Positions 1-8,900 of a DNA stretch of 64,000 nt are shown here, one piece after another. A program made the position numbers and the translations under genes. The stretch covers positions 62,001 to 126,000 of the forward strand of contig NZ_VOSL01000013.1 in assembly GCF_007997005.1 (NCBI RefSeq), given 5' to 3'. How positions within the stretch are numbered: position 1 is the first letter of the stretch; each line of letters starts with the position of its first letter. Source of the DNA: Lujinxingia vulgaris. GTDB lineage: Bacteria; Myxococcota_A; Bradymonadia; Bradymonadales; Bradymonadaceae. Below the pieces are notes generated by a model, which worked only from the letters and a program-made list of their open reading frames with translations, was not told the DNA's origin and ran no database searches.

Positions 1-160
1 AAAGTCGTCTGTGGCCGCGCCAGCAAAAGCGATGCGCCCTGCGGGCCGGCCCTCGAGTGTGGGGCAGAACCTGCGCACATCACCGGAGATGGCCAGCGCC
101 AAATTCTCTTCGTCGCGGAGACTTGCTTTTTTGTGCAGGTGGCGACACTTGGCGCGACCT

Positions 161-181
161 CCCCGCATGGCGGGGTTTTGT
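161..181 (+). terminator. Candidate rho-independent terminator
   Basis: A 6-bp perfect GC stem (161-166 with 170-175) with a 3-nt loop is followed by a T-rich tail. It would end a transcript coming from a gene to the left of the window. The preceding 160 bases hold no convincing gene. Confidence 0.55.
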
Positions 182-219
182 TTTCGTCTCTGTGATGTTG
201 AATGACCTCTGAGGTGACC

Positions 220-1746
220 ATGTCGACGCCGTCCTCATCCCGCGACTCCGACGCGCCCGCCGGCGGCGCGCCGCCGACCCGCATCCGCGCGATCAACGAC
301 GCCCCTGTGCGCGAAGAGGGAGAGTTTGTGCTCTACTGGATGGTGGCCCATCGCCGCCCCCACTGGAACTTCGCCCTGGATCGCGCGGTGGCCCTGGCCG
401 AAGCGCTGGAGAAGCCTCTGGTGGTGCTTGAGGCGCTGCGCCACGGCTACCGCTGGGCCTGCGATCGTTTTCACGCCTTTGTGCTCGAGGGCATGGCCGC
501 CCAGGCCGACGCCTTTGAGGGCGCACCGGTGCTCTACTACCCTTTTGTGGAGCGCGAGGATGCGCCGGGCACAGGGCTTATTGAGGTGTTGGCCGAGCGC
601 GCCGCGGTGATCGTCAGCGACGACTACCCGGCCTTCTTCCTTCCGCAGATGCATCGGGCCGCCGCCGAGAAGATCGCGGTGCGCCTGGAGCTCGTCGACT
701 CCAACGGGGTGGTGCCGATGCGCCTGCCCGATACGATCTTCTCGCGCGCCTACGACTTTCGCCGCTTCCTGCACAAAAACCTCGACGCCTGGGTCGACGA
801 CTTCCCGCGCGAGGCGCCTTTTGAAGGTGTGACGCTGCGGGCGATCGAGGGATTGGGCGAGGCGATCGAGTCGCGCTGGCCCCGGGCCGATGAGTCGCTC
901 TTGAGCGCCGATCGAGACGCGCTGGCCGCCCTGCCCATCGACCATAGCATTGCCCCCTCCGAAGAACTTCGCGGGGGCTGGGAGAAGGCCGAGCAGCGTC
1001 TTAAGACCTTTGTGGACTGGCGGCTCGACCGCTACACCGACGATCGCAACGAGGTGGAAGACGGCGCCGCCAGCGGACTTTCGCCCTATTTGCACTTTGG
1101 TCACATCAGCCCCCACGCGATCTTTCGAGCGGTGGCCGAGCGGGAGGGGTGGAGCCCCTCGGACGCCAACCCCAAACACGCCAGCAAACGCGCCGGCTTC
1201 TGGGGGATGAGCCCCGGCGCGGAGAGCTTTCTCGACGAGCTCTTAAGCTGGCGGGAGGTCGGCTTTAACCGCTGCGTCTTCGACCCCGAGGGCTACGACC
1301 GTTATGAGAGCCTGCCGGACTGGGCACAGCAGACGCTGGCGGAGCATCGCGATGACGCGCGCGAGCACCTCTACACGCTGGAGGAGTTCGCCGCCGGCCA
1401 CACCCACGACGAGCTCTGGAACGCCGCGCAGATGGAGCTCGTCCACCGCGGGGTGATGCACAACTACCTGCGCATGCTCTGGGGCAAAAAGATCCTTCAC
1501 TGGAGCGAGTCACCGGAGGAAGCGCTGGCGATCATGATCGAGCTCAACAACCGCTACGCCATCGACGGCCGCGACCCGAACTCCTACAGCGGCATCTTCT
1601 GGGTGCTCGGTCGCTACGACCGCGCCTGGGGCCCGGAGCGCGAGATCTTTGGCAAGATTCGCTACATGACCTCCGACAGCACGCGTCGCAAGATGAAGGT
1701 CGACGGCTACATTGAGCGCTGGGCCGCCGAGGTCGAAGATGCCTGA
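220..1746 (+). CDS. phr: Class II deoxyribodipyrimidine (CPD) photolyase
   Basis: Light-driven repair of cyclobutane pyrimidine dimers by a cytoplasmic flavoprotein; about 508 aa. The N-terminal half has the Rossmann-like antenna fold start with the class II hallmark VLYWM followed by a basic stretch. The C-terminal FAD-binding half carries the signature region ELNNRYAIDGRDPNSYSG and then a YDRAW/IFGKIRYM block, which matches class II rather than class I enzymes. An in-frame ATG exists at 202, but a GAGGTGA ribosome site at 211-217 sits ahead of the ATG at 220, so 220 is preferred. The gene overlaps the next by 8 bases, so the two are probably cotranscribed; many bacteria pair photolyases with oxidoreductases this way. 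Class is assigned by motif recognition only. Confidence 0.92.
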   Translation: MSTPSSSRDSDAPAGGAPPTRIRAINDAPVREEGEFVLYWMVAHRRPHWNFALDRAVALAEALEKPLVVLEALRHGYRWACDRFHAFVLEGMAAQADAFEGAPVLYYPFVEREDAPGTGLIEVLAERAAVIVSDDYPAFFLPQMHRAAAEKIAVRLELVDSNGVVPMRLPDTIFSRAYDFRRFLHKNLDAWVDDFPREAPFEGVTLRAIEGLGEAIESRWPRADESLLSADRDALAALPIDHSIAPSEELRGGWEKAEQRLKTFVDWRLDRYTDDRNEVEDGAASGLSPYLHFGHISPHAIFRAVAEREGWSPSDANPKHASKRAGFWGMSPGAESFLDELLSWREVGFNRCVFDPEGYDRYESLPDWAQQTLAEHRDDAREHLYTLEEFAAGHTHDELWNAAQMELVHRGVMHNYLRMLWGKKILHWSESPEEALAIMIELNNRYAIDGRDPNSYSGIFWVLGRYDRAWGPEREIFGKIRYMTSDSTRRKMKVDGYIERWAAEVEDA

Positions 1747-3142
1747 GTTCAGCCGCCGCACCGGCTACCCCGTCAGCGCCCTCAAGCTCTACGACTGGCA
1801 CGCGCGGCCCGGAGCCTTTGAGCGCCTGGTTCCCCCCTGGGAGTCGATCGAGGTGCTGGAGCAGAGCGGCGGCATCGCCGACGGCGCTCGCCAGGTGATG
1901 CGCATTCAGCAGGGCCCGGTGGGCGTGATCTGGGAGGCCCACCACCGCGATCATATCGAGGGGCGCCAGTTTGTGGACGAGCAGGTGCGCGGCCCCTTTA
2001 AACGCTGGCGACACACCCACCGCTTTGAAGATCTGGGCCCGGAGCAGAGCCTGTTGATCGATGAGGTCGACTACGCCCTGCCGATGGGCGCGCTGGGGAG
2101 CTTCTTCGGCGGACGTTTTGCCGAAGATCTGGTGGAGGCGATGTTTGCGTTTCGCCACCGCCGCACCGGCGATGATCTTCGGCGGCATCAGGCGCTCTCT
2201 CAGACACCGCTGCGCGTGGCGGTGAGCGGCAGCTCCGGCACCATCGGGCGCGCGCTGGTGGCCTTCTTGAGCACCGGCGGTCATGAGGTGTTGAAGATCG
2301 TGCGGCGGCGCGCGATGGCTCCCGACGAGATCGCCTGGTCGGTGGACACCGGAGAGGTGGAGCACCACAAACTCGAAGGGCTCGACGCGGTGGTGCACCT
2401 GGCCGGCGAGCCGGTGTTGGGAGAGCGGTGGTCGACGGCGAAGCGGCGGCGCATCGACGAAAGTCGTTCCCACGGAACGCGGGCGCTGGCCCGGGCCCTG
2501 GCCGAGCTTAAGACGCCGCCCGGGGTCTTTTTGAGCGCGAGCGCCATCGGCTTTTATGGCGATCGCGGCGAGGAGGCCCTCGATGAGAGCTCGGATGCCG
2601 GCGAGGGGTTTCTGGCCGAGGTGTGCCAGCGGTGGGAGGCGGCCACCGAGGCGGCGCAGAACGCCGGGGTGCGCACCGTGCATCTGCGTATCGGGCAGGT
2701 GCTCGACCCGCGCCACGGTGCCTTTGCCGAGCTTCGGCGCGCCCGGAAGCTCGGGGGCGCCACGCACATCGGGAGCGGCGCGCAGTTTATGAGCTGGATC
2801 GACCTGGACGATGTGCTCGGCGCGATCCTCTTTCTGATGGCCGACGAAGGGGGCCGCGCGCTTAAGGGGCCGGTCAACCTGGTGGCGCCCCGGGCGCAGA
2901 CCAACGCCGAGGTGATGGCGACGATGGCCCGGGTGCTCGGCGGTGTGAAGCTGATGCCGGTGCCCGGCGCGGCGGTCAAGACGATCCTCGGCGCCGACGC
3001 CGCACGCGAGACCGCGCTGGCCAGCCAGCGGGTGGCGCCTCGCCGCCTCATCGACGCCGGCTTTGAGTTTTACTATCCGGAGCTCGATGCGGCTCTGGAG
3101 ATGAAGTTCGGGGTGACAAACGAAGGAGGAAGCGAGGGCTGA
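1739..3142 (+). CDS. TIGR01777-type SDR epimerase with N-terminal SRPBCC domain
   Basis: About 467 aa. Residues 1-150 resemble the SRPBCC ligand-binding fold seen in cyclase/dehydrase-type proteins. Residues from about 155 start an NAD(P)-binding short-chain dehydrogenase domain with VAVSGSSGTIG, followed by an epimerase body and a C-terminal DUF1731-like tail containing LASQRVAPRRLIDAGF. This two-domain arrangement is common in the YfcH/TIGR01777 family; the substrate is not known. The ATG at 1739 has a GAGG at 1729-1732 and overlaps the photolyase stop, indicating translational coupling. The next gene is convergent, 15 bases away. Confidence 0.88.
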   Translation: MPEFSRRTGYPVSALKLYDWHARPGAFERLVPPWESIEVLEQSGGIADGARQVMRIQQGPVGVIWEAHHRDHIEGRQFVDEQVRGPFKRWRHTHRFEDLGPEQSLLIDEVDYALPMGALGSFFGGRFAEDLVEAMFAFRHRRTGDDLRRHQALSQTPLRVAVSGSSGTIGRALVAFLSTGGHEVLKIVRRRAMAPDEIAWSVDTGEVEHHKLEGLDAVVHLAGEPVLGERWSTAKRRRIDESRSHGTRALARALAELKTPPGVFLSASAIGFYGDRGEEALDESSDAGEGFLAEVCQRWEAATEAAQNAGVRTVHLRIGQVLDPRHGAFAELRRARKLGGATHIGSGAQFMSWIDLDDVLGAILFLMADEGGRALKGPVNLVAPRAQTNAEVMATMARVLGGVKLMPVPGAAVKTILGADAARETALASQRVAPRRLIDAGFEFYYPELDAALEMKFGVTNEGGSEG

Positions 3143-3157
3143 GCCTGGCGAGCAGCC

Positions 3158-4315
3158 CTAAACGAGGCCGGCGGCGCGACGCAAAAAGTCGTGATGTTCC
3201 GCGGCTCTGGCGGGGTCGGCGACCTCCCGGGCGGTCTCAACGCCCCGCGTCGCCGCGGCGCGCAGGAGGGTGGGCTCGGTCAGATAGCGGGTGAGATCGC
3301 TGGCCAGCGCCCGGGCATCACCGGGTGGGTGCAGCGCGTCGACGGGCAGAAGCTCGGGCAGCCCCCCCGCGCTGCTCCCCAGGGTGGGAACCGCGCGGGA
3401 GAGGGCCTCGACGACCGCGCGGGGGAGCGCGTCTTCGCGGCTGGGTTGCACGTAGAGGTCAAGGGTGTCGAGCCAGTCGAACACGTCCCGGCGAGGGAGC
3501 ACGCCCTCAAAGTGCAGCCGTCCCCCGAGGCCCATCTTTCGGGCGCGCTCCAGCCAGGGGGCCGGATCCCCGCTGCCGACGATATGCAGCGAGGGGCGCA
3601 GTCGCTCCGGGAGCAGAGCGGTGGCCTGAAGCAGCACGTCGAGGCCTTTGTAGTGAAGATCGTAGGCGGCGATCATGCCCACACGCGCCGGAGAGGCTCC
3701 CCCGGCGTCGATGCGGGCCAGGCGGCTGCGCAGCCCCGCCCGGGAAGGGGGCTCGATGCGGGCGTCGCTCAGCGCCAGCGTGCGGCCCTTGCTGGGGTAG
3801 CGGCGCTGGAGGTAGTGGCGAGTGACGTAGTGCACAAAAGGGGCGCGGGCGGCCAGCGCGCGGGTTTGAAGGGCGGCCAGAGGTGCGTAGATTTTTCCGG
3901 AGATTGAGCCGTGATGCCAGTAGGCGCCCAGGGGGCAACCGACGACTTCGAAGACGAGGTTCTTTTGAGCGCGTAGCGCGCAGAAGGCCGCCAGGTTTCC
4001 CAGCACGCTGGTGCGAGCGATGACCAGATCGGCCGGGGCGATGAGCGCGTCGAGCTGACACAGGGCATGGGGCATGTGGGTGAGCCAGCGCGTGGGGCTG
4101 GCCAGATCGGGGAGCGCGACGAAGTTCACCCCGGGGCGGTCGGCGCGGGAGGCTCCCGGTGGCGGGGTGGCAGGGCGCAGGCGGCCGGCGACGGTGAGCC
4201 GGTCGAAGACTTCCAGGTAGGGCTCCCAGCTCGCGCGATCGGGGGCGCCGGGGGCCCACATCTGGCCGGCGTGAGGGTAGAAAATGCTGTCGTGAATGAA
4301 GATGGCGAGCGTCAT
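3158..4315 (-). CDS. Glycosyltransferase family 4-type protein
   Basis: About 385 aa, cytoplasmic, probably adds a sugar from a nucleotide donor to a glycan or lipid. The C-terminal donor-binding half shows the GT-B pattern: GMIAAYDLHYKGLDVLL, HIVGSGD, then QPSREDALPRAVVEAL with the E-x7-E arrangement and a G-G-L-P-E-L phosphate-contact segment. The reading frame extends 45 codons further upstream, but that part is Arg/Pro-rich and unlike a GT-B start. MTLAIFIHDS at 4315 is a normal beta-strand start. It is convergent with the epimerase gene and divergent from the E1 alpha operon. It could be an isolated member of the downstream surface-glycan pathway; the acceptor is unknown. Confidence 0.85.
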   Translation of the reverse strand: MTLAIFIHDSIFYPHAGQMWAPGAPDRASWEPYLEVFDRLTVAGRLRPATPPPGASRADRPGVNFVALPDLASPTRWLTHMPHALCQLDALIAPADLVIARTSVLGNLAAFCALRAQKNLVFEVVGCPLGAYWHHGSISGKIYAPLAALQTRALAARAPFVHYVTRHYLQRRYPSKGRTLALSDARIEPPSRAGLRSRLARIDAGGASPARVGMIAAYDLHYKGLDVLLQATALLPERLRPSLHIVGSGDPAPWLERARKMGLGGRLHFEGVLPRRDVFDWLDTLDLYVQPSREDALPRAVVEALSRAVPTLGSSAGGLPELLPVDALHPPGDARALASDLTRYLTEPTLLRAAATRGVETAREVADPARAAEHHDFLRRAAGLV

Positions 4316-4639
4316 GGGCGCCAGAAGGTCGAGATGGAGGTGGGGTCTGTGGCGCGGCGGTGCAGCGCAGAAGCGCGGTGCTGTGGAGGTGCCCGGGGTG
4401 CGCAGCGTTAAGGAGCGTAGCAGAGGGCGGGGGGCGCAGACCACCCGCACGTCTCCTCGCCAGCGCGCAGGCGGAGCAGAGGTTTGGAGAGGGGGCGTTT
4501 CGCCAGCTGTATCGCGGATGAGCGCCCTGGTTTGAGTCGCACTGCAGGGTCGTCACGCGGTCCTGGCCGCGCGAGGAGACGGGGGACGAGAGCAGGCTCT
4601 CGTTGCCCGAAGCCACAGGGAAGCCATAAGGGGGAGAGG
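4316..4639. other. Intergenic region between divergent genes
   Basis: These 324 bases separate the minus-strand glycosyltransferase start from the plus-strand E1 alpha start and must hold both promoters. I could not pick a convincing -35/-10 pair. The last 11 bases (GGGGAGAGG region, 4629-4639) form the ribosome site of the E1 alpha gene. Confidence 0.5.
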
Positions 4640-5653
4640 ATGGTCGCAGCAGAGCGAAAGGGGCAGCCTGAACGAGACGAGGAGCGCATCGATCCGCGGG
4701 CGCGTTTTGCGCAGATGGAGGGCCCGCATAGCGAGAAGCTCTACGCTCAGATGCGCCTGATCCGCCGCTTTGAGGAGCAGCTTCTGGAGCGCTTTGATCG
4801 AGGCTTGCTGGTGGGCACGACCCACGCCTACATCGGCCAGGAGGCCGATGCGGTGGGGGTGATCAACCACCTGCGCGCCGGCGACGTGGTCTTCAGCAAC
4901 CACCGCTGCCACGGTCATTATCTGGTCTGGGGCGACAAGCCCGAGGCGCTGGCCGCCGAGCTGATGGGGCGCTCAGGAGGGCTTGTGGGTGGGCGCGGCG
5001 GCAGCCAGCACATCTGCGACGGGGGGTTTTATACCAACGGCATTCAAGGGGGCATTGTGCCCGGCGCCCTGGGGCTCTCGCTCGCCAAAAAAGTGCGTGG
5101 CGAGGATGCGGTGGCGGTGGTCTTCATTGGCGACGGCACGCTGGGCCAGGGCGTGCTCTATGAGTGCCTGAACATGGCCAGCCTGTGGGGTGCCCCCCTT
5201 CTGGTGGTGCTGGAAGATAACGGCTGGGCCCAATCCACGCCCAGCTACCGGGAGGTGGCCGGCTCGATGCTGGAGCGCGCGCGCGCCTTCGGGCTCGAAG
5301 CGGGTGAGATCGAATCGACCGACGCCGAGGCCATCTACAACCACTTTGAGGGCATCGTGGAGGAGGTTCGCCAGAGCGTGCGCCCCCGGCTGGAGGTGAT
5401 CCACACCTACCGCCTCTGCCACCACTCTCGCAGCGACGATCACCGCCCCGCCGAAGAGATCGAGGCCAGGCGCGCCGACGACCCGCTACCGAAGCAGCGT
5501 CAGCGCGTCAGCGAAGAGCGCGCCGCCGCTATTGAGCAGGCCGTCGAGCGCAGGCTTCAGCAGGCCTTTGAGGCAGCCGAGGCCCAGCCTCAGCCCTCCG
5601 TCGATCAGCTCGATGATCCTCTCCTTCGCGGGATGCCCGGCCCCCAGAGCTGA
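4640..5653 (+). CDS. 2-oxoacid dehydrogenase E1 component, alpha subunit
   Basis: ThDP-dependent decarboxylase subunit of a pyruvate- or branched-chain-2-oxoacid-dehydrogenase-type complex; 337 aa. The ThDP-binding motif runs from GDGT (about residues 164-167) to the N of LEDN (194). The family motif RRFEEQLLERF is at 42-52 and NHRCHGHYL at 88-95. The frame is open from 4484, but a strong GGGGAGAGG ribosome site directly precedes the ATG at 4640. It is first of a run of four genes: E1 beta, a lipoyl-domain acyltransferase fusion and a sugar phosphotransferase. The neighbours suggest it feeds an acyl group into sugar acylation rather than central metabolism, which is inference. The substrate cannot be read from sequence. 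Confidence 0.9.
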   Translation: MVAAERKGQPERDEERIDPRARFAQMEGPHSEKLYAQMRLIRRFEEQLLERFDRGLLVGTTHAYIGQEADAVGVINHLRAGDVVFSNHRCHGHYLVWGDKPEALAAELMGRSGGLVGGRGGSQHICDGGFYTNGIQGGIVPGALGLSLAKKVRGEDAVAVVFIGDGTLGQGVLYECLNMASLWGAPLLVVLEDNGWAQSTPSYREVAGSMLERARAFGLEAGEIESTDAEAIYNHFEGIVEEVRQSVRPRLEVIHTYRLCHHSRSDDHRPAEEIEARRADDPLPKQRQRVSEERAAAIEQAVERRLQQAFEAAEAQPQPSVDQLDDPLLRGMPGPQS

Positions 5654-5705
5654 GGCCGCGCCAAAGCCAGCCAGGCGAATCGTTTACCCGAACCGGGAGC
5701 CGCTC

Positions 5706-6746
5706 ATGAGTCAGACCGTGTTGGAGTCATTAAATCAAGCGATGCACCGCATGATGCAGGAGGATGAGCGCGTGCATCTCATCGGCGAAGATCTTCTCGA
5801 CCCCTACGGCGGGGCCTTCAAGGTGAGCCGCGGGCTCTCCACCGCCTTTGAAGATCGGGTGTGGACGACCCCGATCTCGGAGGCAGGTTTTGTGGGGGTG
5901 GCCATCGGCATGGCCATGGGTGGGCTCTTGCCGGTGGTCGAGATCATGTTCGGCGACTTTGTGCTCCTGGCCGCCGACCAGCTGATCAACCACGGGGCCA
6001 AATACGCCTGGATGTACAACGAGAAGGTCGATGTGCCGCTGGTCGTGCGCCTGCCCATGGGCGGGCGGCGCGGCTACGGCCCCACCCACAGCCAGACCCT
6101 GGAGAAGCACTTTCTGGGCGCGCCGGGCCTGGCGATCGTGGCCACCAACCCCTTTGTCGACAGCGGTCAGCTGCTGGAGACGGCGACCCGTTACGACCGC
6201 CGCCCGGTGCTCTTTGTGGAGAACAAAAAGATGTACGCGCGGCGCCAGCGCCCGATTCAGGGGGGGCGGTGTGAGGCGATGGCGGCGCGCATCAGCGCGG
6301 GCCCCTACCCCAGCGTTAGCTTGAGCTTCGGGGGCTTTGAGACCGCCGACCTCACCCTGGTCGCTTACGGCGGCATGGCCGAGCTGGCGGTCGAGGCGGC
6401 CGAGCGCCTGCTCATCGAAGATGAGCGCTACTGCGAGGTGGTGGTGCCCACCTCCATTCAACCTCTGGAGATGGATGCCATCGCGCAATCGGTCGCGCGC
6501 AGCGGACACCTCGTGGTGGCCGAAGAGTCGCCCGGCGCCGGCGGCTTCAGCGCGGAGGTGATCAGCGCGCTACCGGCGGCGGCCTGGGCGGCGCTGCGCG
6601 CCCAGCCGCAACGCGTCTCCGCGCTCAACCTCCCCATCGCCAACAGCACGGCGCTGGAGGCGGCGACCCTTCCCGATGTTGGCGATCTTCTCGAAGCGAT
6701 GCGCCGCGTTCTGCCGGCATCTTCCTCGCGAAGCGCCACAGGCTGA
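5706..6746 (+). CDS. 2-oxoacid dehydrogenase E1 component, beta subunit
   Basis: 346 aa partner of the E1 alpha subunit; together they form an alpha2beta2 ThDP enzyme that transfers an acyl group to a lipoyl lysine. The N-terminal Pyr domain has HLIGEDLLDPYGGAFKVSRG and TTPISEAGFVGVAIGMAMGG; the second glutamate is the usual ThDP-activating position. The C-terminal transketolase domain ends with VPTSIQPLEMD and LVVAEESPGAGGFSAEV. The start at 5706 is set by GGGAG at 5695-5699; the reading frame extends upstream only as an overlap with the alpha gene in another frame. No E3 dihydrolipoamide dehydrogenase or ordinary E2 gene lies nearby, so E3 would have to come from elsewhere in the genome. 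Confidence 0.92.
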   Translation: MSQTVLESLNQAMHRMMQEDERVHLIGEDLLDPYGGAFKVSRGLSTAFEDRVWTTPISEAGFVGVAIGMAMGGLLPVVEIMFGDFVLLAADQLINHGAKYAWMYNEKVDVPLVVRLPMGGRRGYGPTHSQTLEKHFLGAPGLAIVATNPFVDSGQLLETATRYDRRPVLFVENKKMYARRQRPIQGGRCEAMAARISAGPYPSVSLSFGGFETADLTLVAYGGMAELAVEAAERLLIEDERYCEVVVPTSIQPLEMDAIAQSVARSGHLVVAEESPGAGGFSAEVISALPAAAWAALRAQPQRVSALNLPIANSTALEAATLPDVGDLLEAMRRVLPASSSRSATG

Positions 6747-6817
6747 GTCCCAAACCGGTCTTGATCTCAGGCGCACCGCCCCGCTGACCCCACTGATGTT
6801 TTGCACTGAGGACACCC

Positions 6818-7930
6818 ATGGAATGGCTACACATCCCGATGCTCAACGCCAACGAAGATGAAGTGGAGGTCGTTGAAGTTCATGTCGAAGAAGGCCAGGA
6901 GGTTGAGCGCGGTGAGGTGCTCTGCACCCTGGAGTCCACCAAAGCCACCGCCGACGTGGAAGCCCCCGTCGACGGCTTTGTGCGCGCGCTGGGGGTGCGC
7001 GAAGGCCAGCGCGCAAAGGTCGGTCAGCCCCTCTGCGCGCTGACGGAAACGGCCGACGAGCCGGTGCACCTCTCTGCGACGCAGGCCAGCGCCGGCGCCG
7101 AGGCCGATGGGGATCTTCCCCGGGCCACGCGCCGCGCCGCGGCGCTGGCCAGCGAGTATGAGGTCGATCTTCGCACGATCCCCCATGAGGGCATCCTCAC
7201 CGAGCGCGATATCCTCGCGCACCTGGGCCAGGGCCAGGGCGCGCTGCGCGCGCCAGGCGATCAAGCCGCCCGAGACCACGCCGAGATCGAGGTGGGAGGC
7301 AGCGGAGACGCCATCGTGATCTACGGCGCCGGCGGCCACGCCCGCGTGGTCATCGATATGGTGCGCGAAGGGCGTCGCGATCTGCGCATCATCGGCATCA
7401 TTGATGACGCCCCCGACCGCCCCGATGAGCTGCTTGGGGTGCCGGTGCTGGGCGACGCCTCGATGTTCGCCGGGCTGCGCGAGCGCGGCGTGCGCCTGGC
7501 CGCCCTGGGCGTCGGCGCGGTCACCCACAACGCGCTCCGCGCCGAGCTCTTCGCTCGCCTCAAACGCGAGGGCTTCTTGATGCCCAACCTCATTCACCCG
7601 CGCGCCGCCGTTGAGTCGTCGGCGCAGATGGGCCAGGGCAACCAGATCTTTGCCGGCGCTGTGGTCAGCTCCTGCGTGCGCCTGGGAGACAACACCATCA
7701 TCAACAGCAATGTGGTCGTCAGCCACGACTGCGTCGTCGATGATCACGCTCACCTCACCCCCGGCGCGCTCCTGGCCGGGGGGGTCCAGGTGGGCCCCCG
7801 GTCTGTGGTGGGCATGGGTGCCACGATCTTCCTGGGGGTGCGCGTGGGTGCCGATGTGGTCGTAGGCAACGGCTCACACATCCTCCAGGACCTCGAAGAC
7901 TCCCGCGTAGTGCGCGCCGGCGAGCGCTGA
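6818..7930 (+). CDS. Lipoyl domain / E3-binding domain / PglD-NeuD-type acyltransferase fusion
   Basis: 370 aa with three parts. Residues 1-78 are a lipoyl domain with the lysine in LESTKA (K42). Residues about 101-136 resemble the peripheral-subunit-binding domain of E2 proteins (RATRRAAALASEYEVDL, then LTERDILAHL). Residues about 165-366 are a PglD/NeuD-type sugar acyltransferase: nucleotide-binding start IYGAGGHARVV, a left-handed beta-helix of hexapeptide repeats, and VSHDC with the probable catalytic His303. The usual E2 catalytic domain is missing. It lies just behind E1 alpha and beta and before a PglC-like gene. I infer that an acyl group made by E1 is carried on the lipoyl arm to the acyltransferase active site for N-acylation of a nucleotide amino sugar, perhaps without free acyl-CoA. 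The domain order is clear; the mechanism is a hypothesis. Confidence 0.88.
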   Translation: MEWLHIPMLNANEDEVEVVEVHVEEGQEVERGEVLCTLESTKATADVEAPVDGFVRALGVREGQRAKVGQPLCALTETADEPVHLSATQASAGAEADGDLPRATRRAAALASEYEVDLRTIPHEGILTERDILAHLGQGQGALRAPGDQAARDHAEIEVGGSGDAIVIYGAGGHARVVIDMVREGRRDLRIIGIIDDAPDRPDELLGVPVLGDASMFAGLRERGVRLAALGVGAVTHNALRAELFARLKREGFLMPNLIHPRAAVESSAQMGQGNQIFAGAVVSSCVRLGDNTIINSNVVVSHDCVVDDHAHLTPGALLAGGVQVGPRSVVGMGATIFLGVRVGADVVVGNGSHILQDLEDSRVVRAGER

Positions 7931-8115
7931 ACGCTGCGCGGCGCGGCGGCGTGTCGCAACGCGGGGCCCGCCGCGCCGCCCTTCTCCGTGCGCAGCCCTG
8001 CATGGTCCAGGCTCACGTCACAGAGCCGCGCCTGGCGAGCAGCTCACACCCCTGCCTCTTGTTCACCGCGCAAGATACGCTACCCTCCTGCCCGACCCTT
8101 TGCTGAGGAGCGCCC

Positions 8116-8775
8116 ATGCCCCTGTACGACCACCTCAAACGCACCATGGATGTCGTCGCCGCCGGCGCCGGGCTTGTCGCCACCGCCCCGGTGCTCGCTG
8201 CGAGCGCGGCAGCGGTGTATGTGACCATGGGCCGACCGATCTTCTTTCGGCAGCAGCGGCCCGGGCTCGGTGGCGAGCCCTTCGAGCTGATCAAGTTTCG
8301 CACCATGCGCCTCTCGGCCCCCGGCCAGGATGATATCGGCAGCGAGGCGAACCGGATTACCCCGGTGGGGCAGTTTCTGCGCTCGACAAGCCTCGATGAG
8401 CTCCCCACCCTGATCAATGTGCTGCGTGGCGAGATGAGCCTTGTGGGGCCGCGCCCGCTCCTGATGCGCTACCTGCCACGCTACAGCCCCGAGCAGGCGC
8501 GTCGTCACGAGGTGCGACCCGGCGTCACAGGCTGGGCGCAGATCAACGGGCGCAACGCCCTGAGCTGGGATCAGAAGTTTGCCCTGGATGTCTGGTACGT
8601 CGACCACCGCTCGCTCACCCTCGATCTGAAGATCCTGCTGGGGACCGTCGGCAAGGTCTTCGCCCGCGAAGGCATCAGCCAGAGCGGGCACGCGACCATG
8701 CCCGAGTTCATGGGCAATGAGGACGCCGATCCTGCCGCCGGCAACGAGGCCGACCCGGCACAAAAGGGTGCCTGA
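8116..8775 (+). CDS. PglC-like monotopic phosphoglycosyl transferase
   Basis: 219 aa inner-membrane enzyme that would transfer a phospho-sugar from a UDP-sugar to undecaprenyl phosphate, starting a lipid-linked glycan. One hydrophobic reentrant segment at about residues 12-37 is followed by PIFFRQQRPG, the catalytic Asp-Glu pair in SLDELP (D94-E95), MSLVGPRPLL and VRPGVTGWAQINGRN. It lacks the extra N-terminal membrane domain of WcaJ-type proteins, so it is the short PglC class. The C-terminal tail is acidic and Ala/Pro-rich. GAGGAGCG precedes the ATG. It lies 185 bases after the lipoyl-PglD fusion, which fits a PglD-then-PglC order for an N-acylated amino sugar. Confidence 0.93.
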   Translation: MPLYDHLKRTMDVVAAGAGLVATAPVLAASAAAVYVTMGRPIFFRQQRPGLGGEPFELIKFRTMRLSAPGQDDIGSEANRITPVGQFLRSTSLDELPTLINVLRGEMSLVGPRPLLMRYLPRYSPEQARRHEVRPGVTGWAQINGRNALSWDQKFALDVWYVDHRSLTLDLKILLGTVGKVFAREGISQSGHATMPEFMGNEDADPAAGNEADPAQKGA

Positions 8776-8802
8776 TTCACCTTAAAAATCAAACACTTAG
8801 CC

Positions 8803-8843
8803 CCTTAAAAACACAACGCCGCAGCCTCAATGGCTCGCGGCGT
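8803..8843 (-). terminator. Candidate terminator of the ATP-grasp gene
   Basis: An 11-bp stem with one bulged base (8816-8826 with 8832-8843) and a 5-nt loop. Read on the minus strand it is followed, after three bases, by a T5 run. The minus-strand ATP-grasp gene ends at 8901, so this would terminate it. Confidence 0.55.
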
Positions 8844-8900
8844 GGGTGCTTGCGCGGCCGGACGTCCTGCGGGTGAACCCGTCAGTGCCCGGCGCTCATT

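Noticed and set aside
11-205. Small plus-strand frame at the window start
   Set aside because: It runs through the terminator hairpin at 161-175 and has no recognisable product or ribosome site.
1544-2767. A 407-codon minus-strand open frame
   Set aside because: Antisense shadow of the photolyase and TIGR01777 genes, which have clear family motifs.
4316-4450. Upstream extension of the glycosyltransferase reading frame
   Set aside because: Arg/Pro-rich sequence without a domain; the GT-B fold starts at MTLAIFIHDS (4315).
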